From Rathayibacter sp. VKM Ac-2754 (GTDB taxonomy: Bacteria; Actinomycetota; Actinomycetes; Actinomycetales; Microbacteriaceae), in the NCBI RefSeq assembly GCF_009807095.1, contig NZ_WUCC01000011.1, positions 41,528-105,527 of the forward strand: a stretch of 64,000 nt of DNA, written 5' to 3'. Of the stretch, positions 35,740 through 47,967 are shown piece by piece; position 1 is the stretch's first letter, and each line of letters begins with the position of its first letter. The notes under the pieces are model-generated. The model was given only the letters and a program-made list of their open reading frames with translations, did no database searches and was not told the origin of the DNA. The position numbers and the translations under genes are program-made.

Positions 35740-36639
35740 TCAGGAGTCGGTCGGAGCGAGCGGGACGCGGAGGTGCTCGTGGCGGGGGACGACCGGCACG
35801 AGTCGATCGCCGTCGTGCACCAGCAGGTCGAAGACGATCTCGCGGTGCACTCCGTCGCCGTCCGGGATGGCGAAGCGGTGGTAGGCGATCACCCACTGGT
35901 CGGTGCCGGGGACGGGGCAGATCGAGTGGTGGCCGGTCGCGAGGATCCCGAGGGCCGTGTTCTTCTCGAGCAGGACGCCGCCGTCGGTCCACGGGCCGAA
36001 CGGAGTGGCGCCGACCGCCCAGCGCACGCGGTAGTCCTCCTCCCTGGTGTCGTTCTCGGACCAGGTGAGGAAGTAGGAGTCGCCGTGGCGGTGCAGGTGG
36101 GCGGCCTCGCGGAATCCCGTCGGCACCCACGAGTGCACGTCCGCCTCGTCGAAGGACACGAGGTCCTCCGCCAGCCGCACGAGGTGCGCGACGCCGTTGC
36201 CCCAGAGCAGGTACACGGTGCCGTCGTGATCGCGGAAGACCGACGGGTCGATCGCGACTCCGTCGAACCGGCCCGCCGCGACGAGGGGAGCGCCGAGGTC
36301 GGTGTACGGCCCGGCGGGGGTCGAGGCGCGGGCGACGCCGATGCTGTTGCCGGCGGTGAAGTAGAGGTAGTGCACTCCGTCGACCTCGATGGCCGAGGGC
36401 GCCCAGGCGAACGAGTCGGCCCAGCCGACGTCGCGGCCCAGCCGCAGGATCTCGCCCTCGTCGGTCCACTCGACGAGATCCTCGGAGGAGTACGAGCGGA
36501 AGGCGCTCGCTCCCCAGCCCTCGATCCCGTCGGTCGTCGGGAAGAGGTGCCAGCGGTCGCCGATCACGACCAGCGACGGATCCGCCAGGAAGCGCTGCAG
36601 GGGGGACGGCGAGGGGGTCGCGGTACTCGTGTCGTTCAT
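35740..36639 (-). CDS. Glycoside hydrolase family 43-like protein
   Basis: 299 residues, no signal peptide. Five-bladed propeller with LADPSLVVIGDRWHLF (catalytic Asp of the ADP motif), FAWAPSAIEVDGVHYLYFTAG, IDPSVFRDHDGTVYLLWG and REAAHLHRHGDSYFL-TWSEND, where the Glu after GFRE matches the general acid region. First gene of the operon; GGAG upstream of the ATG. Likely trims imported oligosaccharides in the cytoplasm. Exact linkage unknown. Confidence 0.87.
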   Translation of the reverse strand: MNDTSTATPSPSPLQRFLADPSLVVIGDRWHLFPTTDGIEGWGASAFRSYSSEDLVEWTDEGEILRLGRDVGWADSFAWAPSAIEVDGVHYLYFTAGNSIGVARASTPAGPYTDLGAPLVAAGRFDGVAIDPSVFRDHDGTVYLLWGNGVAHLVRLAEDLVSFDEADVHSWVPTGFREAAHLHRHGDSYFLTWSENDTREEDYRVRWAVGATPFGPWTDGGVLLEKNTALGILATGHHSICPVPGTDQWVIAYHRFAIPDGDGVHREIVFDLLVHDGDRLVPVVPRHEHLRVPLAPTDS

Positions 36640-36667
36640 CGCACTCCTTCGTGCCCGGCGACCGTCC

Positions 36668-36679
36668 TGTATCGGTACA
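36668..36679. promoter_or_regulatory. Probable LacI-family operator A
   Basis: TGTATCGGTACA, flanked by C and G to give CTGTA-TCGG-TACAG. 29 nt upstream of the GH43 start codon, so it lies in the leader or over the start site. Sister box at 36689-36700. Confidence 0.65.
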
Positions 36680-36688
36680 GGAGCGGCG

Positions 36689-36700
36689 TGTATCGATACA
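36689..36700. promoter_or_regulatory. Probable LacI-family operator B
   Basis: TGTATCGATACA, a perfect 12-bp palindrome differing from box A by one base at the centre. The two boxes are 21 bp apart start-to-start, i.e. two helical turns, so two dimers would bind the same face. Confidence 0.7.
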
Positions 36701-36784
36701 GTACGAACGCCCGGCCGTCCTGTCAAGAGAGGGGAGGAGCTGTCGCATTCCGGCCGACGGGGCGAGCGGCGCGCTGGCCGGTTC

Positions 36785-36823
36785 CGACAACGCGGGAGCA
36801 CACGCGCGCGGCCCGCTTTGTCG
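36785..36823. other. Inverted repeat in the gap before the acyl-CoA oxidase gene
   Basis: CGACAACGCGGG (36785-36796) against CCCGCTTTGTCG (36812-36823), 11 of 12 paired, loop 15 nt. The 342-bp gap (36640-36981) holds the two LacI boxes, this repeat and no gene I recognise. Could be an operator or terminator. Confidence 0.35.
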
Positions 36824-36981
36824 TCCCGCGACGGATCGTTTCCGCCTTCGCGGGAGCCGATCTACCGTGCAGAGCACCGCCTCCCGACGATCGTCGGCCA
36901 GGGATCGACCCCGCTCGATCCGTCGCCGCCGGCGATCCGCGAGCGGGCCGAACCGACGACGGTCGAAGGGATCCTCCAGTC

Positions 36982-39138
36982 ATGGTCACCACCGCTCCCC
37001 GCCCCCGCTCCGCCACCGATGCCGCCGACAGGGCCGCCGGCGGCCGCTCGCGGCCGCGACGCTCGAAGGCCGGCGCGATCGCCCCGACGCCTCCCGTCGA
37101 CTCGCTCGGCTCCGAGGTCGATGCCCGCCTCGACGAGGACGGCTCGCCCAGCGTCGACGTCGCCGCGCTCGGCGAGGTGCTCCTCGGAGCCTGGCGTGAG
37201 CAGCGCCTCGCCTCGCGCGAGCTCACCGCCCGCGAGGAGCTGCACCGTGTCGACGGCCTGCCGATGGCCGAGCACCGGGCGCGGGTCACCCGGCAGATGC
37301 ACGTCCTCGCGGCCGAGGGCGGCGTGCTCCGCGCCTTCCCGGAGGACCTCGGCGGAGAGGCCGACCACGGCGGTAACATCGCCGGCTTCGAGGAGCTGGT
37401 CACCGCCGATCCGTCGCTGCAGATCAAGTCGGGCGTGCAGTGGGGCCTCTTCGGAGCCGCGGTGCTGCACCTCGGCACCCGCGCGCACCACGAGAAGTGG
37501 CTGCCCGGCATCATGAGCCTCGAGATCCCCGGCGCCTTCGCGATGACCGAGACCGGTCACGGCTCCGACGTCGCCTCGATCGCGACGACCGCGACCTACG
37601 ACGAGGCCGCCGGCGACTTCGTCCTGCAGACCCCGTTCCGCGCCGCGTGGAAGGACTACCTCGGCAACGCGGCCGTCGACGGGCGCGCCGCCGTCGTCTT
37701 CGCGCAGCTCGTGACCCGCGGCGTCAACCACGGCGTCCACGCCTTCTTCGTTCCGATCCGCGACGACGACGGCGCGTTCCTCCCGGGCGTCGGCGGTGAG
37801 GACGACGGCCTCAAGGGCGGCCTCAACGGGATCGACAACGGCCGGCTGCACTTCGACGGGCTCCGCGTGCCGCGTGAGAACCTGCTCAACCGCTACGGCG
37901 ACGTCGCGGCCGACGGCACCTACTCGTCCCCGATCGCGAGCCCCGGCCGCCGCTTCTTCACCATGCTCGGAACGCTCGTCCAGGGGCGCGTCTCGCTCGA
38001 CGGCGCCTCCGTCGTGGCGGCCCGCGTCGCCCTCACGATCGCCGTGACCTACGGCGACCAGCGCCGCCAGTTCACCGGCGGCGGGGACCGCGAGGAGGTG
38101 CTCCTCGACTACCAGCGCCACCAGCGCCGCCTGCTCCCGCGCCTGGCGACCACCTATGCGGCCGGCTTCGCGCACGACAAGCTGCTGCGCGCGTTCGACG
38201 ACGTCTTCTCGGGCGCGAACGACACCGACGCGTCGCGGCAGGATCTCGAGACCCTCGCGGCCGGGCTCAAGGCGCTGTCGACCTGGCACGCGCTCGACAC
38301 TCTGCAGGAGGCGCGCGAGGCGTGCGGCGGCGCCGGCTTCCTCGCCGACAACCGCCTCACCCAGCTCCGCGCCGACCTCGACGTCTACGCGACGTTCGAG
38401 GGCGACAACACGGTGCTGCTCCAGCTCGTGGCCAAGCGGCTGCTCACCGATGTCGGCCGGCGCTTCAAGAACGCGCAGCCCGGTGTGCTCGCCCGCTACG
38501 CCGTCGAGCAGGTGGCGGAGGCGACCGTCAACAACTCGGGGCTGCGCCGGCTCGCGCAGGTCGTCTCGGACCGCGGGTCCACGGCCCGCTCGGTCGGCCA
38601 GCTCCGCGAGGAGCAGCGCGAGCTGCTGACCGACCGTGTCGAGAGCATGGTGTCGGGCATCGCCTCGCGACTCCGCTCGGCCTCGAAGCTGCCGGCCGAC
38701 GAGGCCGCCCGGCTCTTCAACGCGCACCAGAGCGAGCTGATCGAGGCGGCGCGCGCGCACGCCGAGCTGCTGCAGTGGGAGGCGTTCACCGACGGGCTCG
38801 CGGCGATCGAGGACGAGGGGACCCGCACGGTCCTCACCTGGCTCCGCGATCTCTTCGGCCTCGGTCTGATCGAGAAGCACCTCGACTGGTACCTCATCCA
38901 CGGGCGCCTGTCGTCGCAGCGCGCGCTGGCCGTCACGTCGTACATCGACCGGCTGCTGGCCCGGCTCCGCCCGCACGCCGGCGATCTGGTCGCCGCCTTC
39001 GGCTACCGCCCCGAGCACATCCGCGCGTCGATCGCGAGCGGCGCCGAGGCGACCCGGCAGGAGGAGGCGCACGCCTACTTCGAGGCCGCCCGCGCCGCCG
39101 GCACCCTCCCGACCCCCGAGAAGGCCCCGCGCCACTGA
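36982..39138 (+). CDS. Acyl-CoA oxidase/dehydrogenase family enzyme
   Basis: 718 residues, the size of peroxisomal-type acyl-CoA oxidases, with the ACAD middle domain (GAFAMTETGHGSDVASIATTATYD, FAD-binding) and two C-terminal helical domains. REACGGAGFLADNRLTQLRADLDVYATFEGDNTVLLQ carries the catalytic-region Glu (FEGDN). It oxidises acyl-CoA to trans-2-enoyl-CoA, passing electrons to oxygen or ETF. The N-terminal ~45 residues are low-complexity and basic. No beta-oxidation partners are adjacent. Start chosen at ATG 36982. Confidence 0.9.
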   Translation: MVTTAPRPRSATDAADRAAGGRSRPRRSKAGAIAPTPPVDSLGSEVDARLDEDGSPSVDVAALGEVLLGAWREQRLASRELTAREELHRVDGLPMAEHRARVTRQMHVLAAEGGVLRAFPEDLGGEADHGGNIAGFEELVTADPSLQIKSGVQWGLFGAAVLHLGTRAHHEKWLPGIMSLEIPGAFAMTETGHGSDVASIATTATYDEAAGDFVLQTPFRAAWKDYLGNAAVDGRAAVVFAQLVTRGVNHGVHAFFVPIRDDDGAFLPGVGGEDDGLKGGLNGIDNGRLHFDGLRVPRENLLNRYGDVAADGTYSSPIASPGRRFFTMLGTLVQGRVSLDGASVVAARVALTIAVTYGDQRRQFTGGGDREEVLLDYQRHQRRLLPRLATTYAAGFAHDKLLRAFDDVFSGANDTDASRQDLETLAAGLKALSTWHALDTLQEAREACGGAGFLADNRLTQLRADLDVYATFEGDNTVLLQLVAKRLLTDVGRRFKNAQPGVLARYAVEQVAEATVNNSGLRRLAQVVSDRGSTARSVGQLREEQRELLTDRVESMVSGIASRLRSASKLPADEAARLFNAHQSELIEAARAHAELLQWEAFTDGLAAIEDEGTRTVLTWLRDLFGLGLIEKHLDWYLIHGRLSSQRALAVTSYIDRLLARLRPHAGDLVAAFGYRPEHIRASIASGAEATRQEEAHAYFEAARAAGTLPTPEKAPRH

Positions 39139-39213
39139 CCGCCTCCGCGAGACGCCGCTCGAGTACGCGACACGCCGACGCGGGCGTACCCGAGCGGCAT
39201 CCCGCGGAACGGA

Positions 39214-42070
<2,857 letters not shown>

Positions 42071-42119
42071 GGGGGCTCCTTCGTCGGGGCGGGTGCTGCG
42101 GGGATCCGCTCCACAGTAC

Positions 42120-42857
42120 CTACGGGCGGACCGCTCGTCCGCCCAGGACGGCCAGCAGCACCACGGCGACCAGCGATCCGGAGGCGACCAGCGCGGCGAG
42201 CACCGTGATCTGGAAGGCGCCGGCGTCCAGCGGCGAGAGCCCGCCGAAGACCGCGCCGACGAACGCTCCGGGGAGCACCACCAGCCCGGTCGTCCGCGTC
42301 TGGTCCGTCAGCGGCACGAGCCCCGTCCACACCGCCTCCCTGGCCGGCGTCCTGGTCGCCCGCCGCGGAGTCGCCCCGAGCGCGAGCCATCCCTCGACCT
42401 GATCCCACCGGTCGGCGAGCGTCGCCGCGAAGGCCCGCCCGGTCACGGTCGCGACCGTCATCGATCCGCCGATCACGATGCCGCCGACCGCGAGCAGGTA
42501 GCGGCCGGTGAACGGAACGGCGCCGAGGCCGAAGACGACCGCCCCCGTGAACACCACGCCCACCACCATCGCGACAGAGACGGCGAGCACCGCCCGGCGA
42601 GTGCGCCCGAGACGCCCGGAGGCGGTCGCCACCGCCGCGACGAGCATCAGGAGCAGGAAGGCGCCCACCCAGCGCAGGTCCGAGATGACGCCGGTGAGGA
42701 TCAGCGCGAGCAGTGTCAGCTGCACCGCGCCGCGGAGGATCGCGAGCGCCGGGCGGAGGAAGGCGCCGACTCCGAAGACCCTGAGCGCCACCGCCGAGAT
42801 CGCCGCGCAGACGACGACGGCGGACACCGTCGCGACGAGTCCACTGCCACCGATCAC
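42120..42857 (-). CDS. FetB-like ABC permease (UPF0014)
   Basis: 245 residues, seven predicted helices. Family features: early [28 protein letters not shown] and the C-terminal [39 protein letters not shown] segment. FetB is the membrane part of a putative iron exporter; its ATPase partner FetA is not adjacent. GTG at 42857 with a TAGTGT box 6 nt upstream. Divergent from the GH26-like lipoprotein gene. Confidence 0.88.
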   Translation of the reverse strand: MIGGSGLVATVSAVVVCAAISAVALRVFGVGAFLRPALAILRGAVQLTLLALILTGVISDLRWVGAFLLLMLVAAVATASGRLGRTRRAVLAVSVAMVVGVVFTGAVVFGLGAVPFTGRYLLAVGGIVIGGSMTVATVTGRAFAATLADRWDQVEGWLALGATPRRATRTPAREAVWTGLVPLTDQTRTTGLVVLPGAFVGAVFGGLSPLDAGAFQITVLAALVASGSLVAVVLLAVLGGRAVRP

Positions 42858-42863
42858 TCCTGG

Positions 42864-42869
42864 ACACTA
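42864..42869 (-). promoter_or_regulatory. -10 box, fetB-like gene (leaderless)
   Basis: TAGTGT on the minus strand, 6 nt before the GTG at 42857. Confidence 0.55.
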
Positions 42870-43020
42870 AGGGCCGTGGACGACGGGCGCATCCTCGACA
42901 CCGCCCCGGCATCGGCTCGCTGCTGGGCACGTCGGACCACGGGTGGCAGGAGAGCGGATCGGAGCGCGGACAGCCCTCTCCGTGCCCGACCCCGGGCGAG
43001 CGGGAACGGCGGCCGCGGGT

Positions 43021-43026
43021 TACCGT
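43021..43026 (+). promoter_or_regulatory. -10 box, GH26-like lipoprotein gene (leaderless)
   Basis: TACCGT, 5 nt before the GTG at 43032; no ribosome-binding site is visible. Confidence 0.5.
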
Positions 43027-43031
43027 GTGGC

Positions 43032-44210
43032 GTGCCCCCTCGAATACGCGCCCTCGCCCTCACCGGACTGGCGATCGTCGTCGCGGCCCTCACCGGGTGC
43101 GGCTCCGCCGCCGAGACCGCCGCCGCCTGCGTCGTGCGCCCCGCGGCCGAGATCGTCCCCGAGCAGGGTGCGCTCTTCGGCGTGAACCTCGACTGGGGAT
43201 CGCAGACGATCGAGGAGTACTCCCGCGAGCTCGGACAGCGGCCCGCGGTCGCGGTCGCGTTCGCCGATCTGCCCTTCACCGAGGAGGAGCGCGACGAGGT
43301 GCGCTCGGCCGCTCAGCAGCTGCGCGTGAACGGCGGGACGCTCCTGCTCACCCTCGAGTCGATCGAGGGTCTCGCGGCGGTCACCGACGCCGTCGCGGCG
43401 GACATCGCCGAGCTCTCGGCCTCCGTCAACGAGACCGGAGTCCCGGTGATCGTCCGCTTCGCGCACGAGATGAACGGCTCCTGGTACGCCTGGGGTCAGC
43501 AGCCCGTCGCCTACGTGGCGGCGTTCCGGCGGGTCGCCGAAGCGGTGCACGGCGATGCGCCCGGCACCGCGATGATGTGGGCGCCGAACAACGCCGACGG
43601 CTACCCGTTCGAGGGTGGAGCCTCCGCCGCGCAGCCGGGAACGGCCGACTTCGCCCTGCTCGACACGACCGGCGACGGCGTGCTGAGCCTCGACGACGAT
43701 CCCTACGCGCCGTACTACCCGGGCGACGACGCCGTCGACTGGGTCGGCATGTCGCTCTACCACTGGGGCTCGGCCCACCCCTGGGGCGAGAACGAGATGC
43801 CGGAGGAGGGCAAGTTCGCTGCTCAGCTCACCGGCACCTACAATGGCGCGGCCGGCGACGAGACCGCCGCACCCGACTTCTACCAGACCTACGGAGTCGA
43901 CCACGGCAAGCCCGTCGCCATCCCCGAGACGGCAGCGCTGGTCGTCCCCCGCGGCGACCCGGCGGGGGAGCTGGCGATCAAGCAGGCGTGGTGGCAGCAG
44001 GTGCTCTCGGCCGAGACCGCGGCCCGTTTCCCGAATCTGAAGATGATCAACTGGTTCGAGTGGGAGAAGTTCGAGCCGGAGGTCCAGGACGAGGTGTCGT
44101 GGTCGGTCGTCGAGGAGCCCGACACGCGTCGCGCGTTCCGGGCGGACCTGCCCGCCGGGCTGGTCTACTCCGATCTCTCAGCGCGGTGCACCGGAGCGGA
44201 CGCCGGTTGA
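43032..44210 (+). CDS. GH26-like extracellular lipoprotein
   Basis: 392 residues. Lipobox ALTGC at residues ~20-24 after a hydrophobic stretch. The catalytic domain (~45-385) has the GH26 acid/base motif RFAHEMNGSWYAWG (E146) and a probable nucleophile in IPETAAL (E299), about 153 residues apart as expected. GH26 enzymes cleave beta-mannans, beta-1,3/1,4-glucans or xylan. Two further GH26-like domains occur in the locus (45520-47967 and 52070-53338). It is followed at 149 nt by the phosphatase-led operon and is likely part of the same polysaccharide system. Confidence 0.88.
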   Translation: MPPRIRALALTGLAIVVAALTGCGSAAETAAACVVRPAAEIVPEQGALFGVNLDWGSQTIEEYSRELGQRPAVAVAFADLPFTEEERDEVRSAAQQLRVNGGTLLLTLESIEGLAAVTDAVAADIAELSASVNETGVPVIVRFAHEMNGSWYAWGQQPVAYVAAFRRVAEAVHGDAPGTAMMWAPNNADGYPFEGGASAAQPGTADFALLDTTGDGVLSLDDDPYAPYYPGDDAVDWVGMSLYHWGSAHPWGENEMPEEGKFAAQLTGTYNGAAGDETAAPDFYQTYGVDHGKPVAIPETAALVVPRGDPAGELAIKQAWWQQVLSAETAARFPNLKMINWFEWEKFEPEVQDEVSWSVVEEPDTRRAFRADLPAGLVYSDLSARCTGADAG

Positions 44211-44359
44211 TCCCACGCCGCCGCCTCCCCCTTCCGAGGGACGCCAGAGATGAGCGGTTCGTGTGCGGACGTTCGTGCCCCGGAGTGCCCGATACGTTGA
44301 CGGTGCGGGGAACTGAAGGTGACCCTCGCGGCCGCTGATCGTTCTCGAAGGGGTGCTCC

Positions 44360-45523
44360 ATGGCTGGCGACGCCGTCTCTGATCCGCGCTCCGACGCCCT
44401 CGCGGCACTCGGGGTGATGGGCTCGCCCCCCGAGGAGCGCTTCGACCGCATCACCCGGATGGCGCGCGACCTGTTCGGCGTCCCGATGGCGGAGATCCAC
44501 TTCCTCGACGAGAGCACGCTCTTCACGAAGTCGCCGCAGAACCCGGGCTGGCCGCTCGAGTACCCGCGGGAGGGCACCTTCTGCGACGCGACGCTGCAGA
44601 AGCGGTCGATGCTCGTCATCCCCGATCTCGGGGCGGACCCGGCCTGGGCGGACAACGCGAACGTCGCGGGCGCGCCGTACGTGCGCTTCTACGCCGGGCG
44701 TCCGATCAGCGTCGACGGCGGACTCCAGCTGGGCACGATCTGCCTCCTCGACTTCGTTCCGCGCGATCTCAGCGAGGATCAGCAGCGCCTGCTCGACGAG
44801 TTCGGGAGCTGGGTCGAACGCGAGCTGCGCGACTCCGCCGAGCGCGACAGGGCCGCCGAGGTCCAGGCTCAGCTGCTCCCGCTCGATCTGACCCATCCGG
44901 ACGGCTATGCGCTCACCGGCATGTCCGTCCCGCGCCTGCAGGTCGCGGGCGACTTCTACGACTGGTGGGTGGGTGACGGCTTCGTCGACATCACGCTGGC
45001 CGACGTGATGGGCAAGGGCGCGGCGGCCGCGATCATCGCGGCGAGCATCCGCTCGGCCTTCCACGCGCGCGTCGGCGATGCGCCGACGAGAGCCGTGGCC
45101 GGGGTCAACCGCCAGCTGCTCCGCGACTTCACCGCGACCGGGACGTTCGCCACACTCTTCCACTGCCGCCTCGAGACCGAGACGGGTCGTCTCGACTTCG
45201 TCGACGCCGGCCACGGGCTCTCGGTCGTCCTGCGCGCCGACGGCTCCTTCCAGCGGCTCGCCTCGCTCGGGCTGCCGCTGGGCATCGCCGAGGACGGCGG
45301 ATGGATGACCCAGTCGGTCGAGCTCGCGCCGGGCGATGCGCTCGTGTCCTTCACCGACGGCGTCCTCGACCTCTACGACGGAACCCTGAACTCGCTGGCC
45401 GAGGTCACCGCCCTCGCGCGCGCCTCGGCGAGCGCGGAGGAGTTCTTCGCGTCCGTCCGCACGCTCTCGCTCGGCGAGAAGGCCTCGGACGACGTGACCG
45501 TTCTCGTGGTGAGCCGCACGTGA
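44360..45523 (+). CDS. GAF-domain SpoIIE-type PP2C phosphatase
   Basis: 387 residues, cytoplasmic. A GAF-like sensor (residues ~10-160, LDESTLFTKSPQNPGWPL, CDATLQKRSMLVIPDL) is followed by a SpoIIE phosphatase domain (~195-385): GDFYDWW with the metal-binding Asp, DVMGKGAAAAIIAASIRSAF, VDAGHGLSVVLRADG and FTDGVLDLYDG. Such phosphatases dephosphorylate STAS proteins in partner-switching systems; a STAS gene lies in the same operon. GAAGGGG upstream of the ATG at 44360. The stop overlaps the next gene (GTGA). Confidence 0.92.
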   Translation: MAGDAVSDPRSDALAALGVMGSPPEERFDRITRMARDLFGVPMAEIHFLDESTLFTKSPQNPGWPLEYPREGTFCDATLQKRSMLVIPDLGADPAWADNANVAGAPYVRFYAGRPISVDGGLQLGTICLLDFVPRDLSEDQQRLLDEFGSWVERELRDSAERDRAAEVQAQLLPLDLTHPDGYALTGMSVPRLQVAGDFYDWWVGDGFVDITLADVMGKGAAAAIIAASIRSAFHARVGDAPTRAVAGVNRQLLRDFTATGTFATLFHCRLETETGRLDFVDAGHGLSVVLRADGSFQRLASLGLPLGIAEDGGWMTQSVELAPGDALVSFTDGVLDLYDGTLNSLAEVTALARASASAEEFFASVRTLSLGEKASDDVTVLVVSRT

Positions 45524-47967
45524 GGCGGAGCAGGCTCCGACTGCTCGCCCCGTCCTCATGGAAGGCGGCCCTCGCCGCCGTCGCGGCGGCGGTGCTGCTG
45601 GCGGGTCCCGCCGTCGCCTCGGTCGCCGACGACTCCGCCTTCTCGCCGCCGACGGGCACCTACTTCGGGTCGAGTCTCGACTGGAGCAGCGACAGCGCTG
45701 CGGAGCAGACCGATCGCCTCGGCCGCCCCGCCGCGGTCCTCGAGCACGTCGCCGCCGTCCCGGTGACCGACGCCGAGGTCGACTACCTCGCGCAGTTCAT
45801 GCGCCAGGCGGAGGGGCAGGGCGCGCTCGCCGCGGTCACCCTCCGCCCGGTCGGGGGTCTCGACCGGTTCGGCCAGGAGGAGGCCGAAGCAGCTGTAGCG
45901 GCGCTCGCGCGTGCGCGGGACGGGCAGGAGCTCCCACTGTTCGTCCGATTCGCGCCAGAGATGAATGCGAGCTGGACGGCCTGGGGCTTCGCCCCCGAGG
46001 AGTACATCGCGGCCTTCCGCGTCTTCGCGGAGGTGCTGCACTCCGATCTGCCCGACGCCGTCGCGGTGTGGTCGCCGGCCGCCGGTGAGTCCTACCCCTT
46101 CTCGGCCGGCGGTACGACCGACGACGCCGCCCTCGACACGAACGGCAGCGGATCGCTCGACGCGGGCGACGACCCCTACGGTCCCTACTACCCGGGCGAC
46201 GACGCGGTCGACTGGGTCGGTCTGTCGGCCTATCACGACCCGAGCGGCGGCGGGGCCCCGAGGAACGCGGTCGCCTCCGAGGGCGCCCTCGACGCGGATC
46301 TCGACGGCGAGGGCGATCTCGCGTTCTACGAGCGCTTCGCCGAGAGCGCCGGCACGCCGATGATGCTCGAGACCGCCGCGTTCTACAGCCCGGGGGCCGG
46401 TGGACCGGCCGAGCTCGAGATCAAGCAGGACTGGTGGCGGCAGGTGATCACGGCCACCTCGGGTGACGCGCACCCGTTGATCGACGTCGTGCTCTGGCGC
46501 GACTCCTCATCGGCCCGGGCCGTCGTCGGCGAGGTCGTCATCGACTGGAGCCTCTCCGGCTCGGACACGATCTCCTCGGCGTTCGCCGCCGACGCCGAGG
46601 CGAGCGAGCTCGTCTTCGGCCCGGTCTACGCGCCGTTCACCTCCTCGTCCACGGTGCGGACAGCGGGAGGGACGATCGGCGGGGCGGCCGCCTGGCTCCT
46701 GGTCGCGGGGGTCCTCGTGGCGGCGATCGCCCTGACCGGCTGGGGGCTGCTGCGCGGTCGGAGCGGCCGGCTCGCCTACGACGGACCCCCGAATCGCGAT
46801 CTCCGCATCGACTACCTCCGCGGAGTCGCCATCGTCTTCGTGGTCATCAACCACATCGCGCTCGTCTCGGTCTGGCAGAACCTCACGCAGGAGGCGATCG
46901 GCATGGTCTCGGGCGCCGAGCTGTTCGTCCTGCTCTCGGGCGGCGTCCTCGGGATGGTGCACCGTCCGAAGGTGCTGGGCGGGGGCATCGGCGAGGTCAC
47001 CCTCCGCACCGAGGCGCGCGCCTGGAAGCTCTACGTCACGGCCCTCGTCGTGGTCGTCCTCGTCGGTCTCGTGAGCCTCGTCGGATTCGTGAACAGCACT
47101 CCGGCGACGACCTACGTCGACCAGGGGACGGGCGCGGCGGGCAGCGAGGCGACGGGCCGGGTCTACGACCTCTACACGAACATCGGCAGCCTCCTCCGCT
47201 ACCCCGTCGACCCGGCGATCATCGTCGACCTCGCTCTGCTCCGGCTCGGGCCGTGGCAGGTCAACGTCCTCGGCCTGTACGTGGTGATGCTCGCGATCGC
47301 CCCGCTGATCCTCTGGGCCCTGTCGCGCGGGCGGTGGGCGATCGTGCTGCTGGTCAGCTGGGCCCTCTACGTGCTTCAGATGATCCTGCGCCTGCGGCTC
47401 CTGCCCTCGCAGTTCGAGGACTCGTTCCCGCTGCTGACCTGGCAGGCGCTGTTCGTCACGGGGATGGTCGCGGGCTTCCACCGGCGCGAGATCCTCGTCT
47501 GGTTCGCGACCCGTGCCGGGCGGATCGTCCTCGCGGTCGCCGTGGTGGCCACGGCGGGGCTGGCGGTCTTCTCGTGGAACAACCCGTATCTCTCCAGCCC
47601 CTACGACCTGCGCCTGGGGCTCATCCCGGCGAACGCCTTCTCGGACATCTACTCGGTCGCCTTCCAGCGGACTACTCTCGACCCGGGCAGGGTCGTCAAC
47701 GTGCTGCTCGTGGTCATCACCGCCTACGCTGCACTCACCGTGCTCTGGAAGCCGGCGCAGCGACTCCTCGGCTGGTTCTTCATCCCCCTCGGTCAGGCGA
47801 CGCTCTACGTGTTCGTCATGCACGTCGTCTTCGTCCTGATCATCGCCAACATCCCTCTCCTGCGCGAAGGGAACACCGTGGTCAACTCGCTCGCCTACCT
47901 CGTCGTGCTCGGCCTGCTCTGGGTCATGGTGCGGACGCGCTTCCTCTACCGGATCGTGCCCCGATGA
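45520..47967 (+). CDS. GH26-like domain fused to OpgC-type membrane acyltransferase
   Basis: 815 residues. A signal peptide (residues ~1-34) leads to a GH26-like domain (~40-365) with FAPEMNASW (E147; the usual His before Glu is Pro) and LETAAF (E284). After a membrane helix near 385-405 comes an OpgC/acyltransferase-3-like membrane domain (~427-815): RDLRIDYLRGVAIVFVVINH, SGAELFVLLSGGVLGMVHRP, and about ten helices. OpgC adds succinyl groups to periplasmic glucans; here an attached glycosidase domain outside the membrane suggests combined trimming/binding and decoration of an extracellular glycan. GTG start overlaps the phosphatase stop; its stop overlaps the synthase start. Confidence 0.87.
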   Translation: MRRSRLRLLAPSSWKAALAAVAAAVLLAGPAVASVADDSAFSPPTGTYFGSSLDWSSDSAAEQTDRLGRPAAVLEHVAAVPVTDAEVDYLAQFMRQAEGQGALAAVTLRPVGGLDRFGQEEAEAAVAALARARDGQELPLFVRFAPEMNASWTAWGFAPEEYIAAFRVFAEVLHSDLPDAVAVWSPAAGESYPFSAGGTTDDAALDTNGSGSLDAGDDPYGPYYPGDDAVDWVGLSAYHDPSGGGAPRNAVASEGALDADLDGEGDLAFYERFAESAGTPMMLETAAFYSPGAGGPAELEIKQDWWRQVITATSGDAHPLIDVVLWRDSSSARAVVGEVVIDWSLSGSDTISSAFAADAEASELVFGPVYAPFTSSSTVRTAGGTIGGAAAWLLVAGVLVAAIALTGWGLLRGRSGRLAYDGPPNRDLRIDYLRGVAIVFVVINHIALVSVWQNLTQEAIGMVSGAELFVLLSGGVLGMVHRPKVLGGGIGEVTLRTEARAWKLYVTALVVVVLVGLVSLVGFVNSTPATTYVDQGTGAAGSEATGRVYDLYTNIGSLLRYPVDPAIIVDLALLRLGPWQVNVLGLYVVMLAIAPLILWALSRGRWAIVLLVSWALYVLQMILRLRLLPSQFEDSFPLLTWQALFVTGMVAGFHRREILVWFATRAGRIVLAVAVVATAGLAVFSWNNPYLSSPYDLRLGLIPANAFSDIYSVAFQRTTLDPGRVVNVLLVVITAYAALTVLWKPAQRLLGWFFIPLGQATLYVFVMHVVFVLIIANIPLLREGNTVVNSLAYLVVLGLLWVMVRTRFLYRIVPR

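Noticed and set aside
36982..37120. Frameshift at the start of the acyl-CoA oxidase gene because of its odd N-terminus
   Set aside because: The low-complexity basic leader has normal codon-position GC bias and leads without a break into the conserved domain.
42120..42857. FetB-like permease as part of the polysaccharide locus
   Set aside because: It is divergent with its own promoter, belongs to an iron-export family and has no link to glycan synthesis.
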